From positions 334,859 through 398,858 of the forward strand of contig OZ025740.1 in the NCBI GenBank assembly GCA_964019335.1: a stretch of DNA of 64,000 nt, written 5' to 3'. The notes beneath the pieces were generated by a model. It was not told the DNA's origin. It worked only from the letters and a program-made list of their open reading frames with translations, and did no database searches. The stretch comes from Diplonema japonicum (lineage: Eukaryota; Euglenozoa; Diplonemea; Diplonemida; Diplonemidae). This document shows, in pieces, positions 63,148-64,000 of this stretch. The position numbers and the translations under genes are program-made. The first letter of the stretch is position 1. Every line of letters begins with the position of its first letter.

Positions 63148-63382
63148 CTTCCGGTCCGCCCGGAGCTTCCGGCAATTCTTTCTTGCCGGACGTTTTTTTT
63201 TCCAAGCACCGTTTGGGGGCCACATTAGCTTCGGAAAACAAATCCACGAAGGTAGGGGTTGTGGACGTTGTAGTCAGAGGCCTACTCATGTAACCATGGG
63301 GTAGCCCCCAAAAAAAAAACGTCCGGAAGTAAAAACTTGGTCCCACGGAGCTTCCGGTAATTTTTTCTTCCGGAATTAATTG
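63148..63382. repeat. Foldback element with acttccgg/ccggaagt ends
   Basis: The left block contains ggagcttccggcaattcttt and ccggacgttttttttt. The right block contains aaaacgtccggaagt in the inverse orientation, followed by a direct repeat ggagcttccggtaatttttt. Similar in style to the hairpin-ended element at 16092-17410 but different in sequence. Confidence 0.6.
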
Positions 63383-63489
63383 TTTTTACAGAATATTGTT
63401 AAAAAAAGAAAAGGGCGTCAAGACCTCCTTTAACTCATATATATTTTTCGTCTTCTTTTTTTTGGGTGGTGGGGGAAGTATAAGAAGTA

Positions 63490-63735
63490 CATCAGATGTG
63501 TTGCTCGCTGTTGACCTCCTCGTCGGTCATCACCGGTAGCGCCCGAGTGGAAGAACGTAACGCAGATGCTCAGGGTGACGAACAGGCAGCAAACTGCACG
63601 AGCGCAGAATCTTGGTTACCCGGGACGCCCCGGCTAGGGTTGAGCACACCGCACGCATTATTAAGGACACGACACGGAACGCAGAAGAAGCTACTGCTCG
63701 GCCGAGGAGCGCCCCTTGTAATCAAGTAGGTAGTT
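63490..63735 (+). repeat. Dispersed repeat, partner at 59588-59820
   Basis: About 230 bp colinear with the earlier copy with a few substitutions and small insertions (for example attattaagg against attaagg). Confidence 0.75.
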
Positions 63736-64000
63736 CGTGCTTCATTGCACGCTTAACGCCACCTAGTGTTGCAATCAAAGCCCCATTTTTTTTTTTTAGT
63801 GCGAGGACCGCCTCACACGGGGGGGGGGGGGTAAATTTGATCATTCCCCGCAATGATACCCCAATTTTTTTCAATTCAAAAAGAAAGAGGAAGGACCTTA
63901 ACCCCTATGTATGAAGGGGACCGGATTCGACCTGCAAAGGATGCGTGAAGTGACCAGGATGAGGTCTCTTAGGTAGGGCAAACTAAATGATGACGTTGAA

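Larger units (their letters stand above)
62228..64000. other. Right-hand spacer to window end
   Basis: No gene recognised. An A run at 62677-62728, a foldback repeat at 63148-63382, the dispersed repeat at 63490-63735 and a G run near 63820-63832. Confidence 0.5.

Noticed and set aside
63900-63960. GGATTCGACC motif near the right end
   Set aside because: An isolated B-box-like string with no A box or foldable tRNA around it.

Overview
The window looks like nuclear DNA of a unicellular eukaryote. Evidence: secreted and membrane proteins with N-terminal signal peptides, RING/PHD zinc fingers, Golgi nucleotide-sugar transporters, a GTATGT...AG intron, a tRNA-derived SINE, and hAT and pogo-type transposon debris. 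Coding DNA is GC-rich. Spacers are full of very long A, T, C and G homopolymers. All recognisable host genes left of about 5.3 kb are on the minus strand, and all from 14.1 to 62.2 kb are on the plus strand, so the 5.3-14.1 kb transposon-rich stretch is a divergent strand-switch region. Most genes are uninterrupted, and many have a pyrimidine tract plus AG shortly before a purine-rich leader and the ATG. Directional clusters, pyrimidine-AG leaders and rare introns fit an organism using spliced-leader trans-splicing, for example a free-living euglenozoan such as a diplonemid. That assignment is inference and no spliced-leader gene was seen.

Layout. 0-5.3 kb (minus): a partial PC-esterase/TBL-type protein with a GDS motif, a RING-PHD-RanBP2-C2H2 zinc-finger protein and an FkbM-type methyltransferase with a C-terminal anchor. 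5.3-14 kb: broken hAT transposase, nested MITEs, SINE pieces, a 50-bp minisatellite and large inverted repeats. 14.1-15.0 kb: a ubiquitin-like plus BspA-type LRR protein. 16.1-17.4 kb: a decayed pogo/Tigger-type element with hairpin ends. 17.6-32.3 kb: three tandem paralogues of a secreted domain on a Thr/Pro mucin stalk with one membrane anchor. The last two are followed by a small secreted Cys-rich gene, of which one copy is dead and one intact. 32.3-35.9 kb: an array of dispersed repeats. 35.9-42.2 kb: a small two-exon gene, an MPPED-like phosphoesterase, and a Cys-rich/mucin/polytopic membrane protein. 42.2-46.6 kb: spacer with MITE-like elements. 46.7-49.1 kb: a kelch-EGF-TM receptor-like protein with a possible degenerate cyclase domain. 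49.8-58.3 kb: two SLC35A-type nucleotide-sugar transporter genes, each with a 2-2.4 kb intron and a short last exon. 60.2-62.2 kb: an alpha/beta hydrolase and a type II membrane protein with a repeated beta-helix-like motif.

Several genes point to cell-surface glycoprotein biology: mucin-like proteins with dense potential O-glycosylation sites, two Golgi nucleotide-sugar importers, a probable glycan O-acyl esterase/transferase and an FkbM methyltransferase. The clearest new observations are the mucin-stalk paralogue array, the hidden last exon of both transporters, the shared repeat array inside the transporter introns and at 32-36 kb, and the directional gene organisation. All functional calls come from reading motifs by eye. 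No database search was run.
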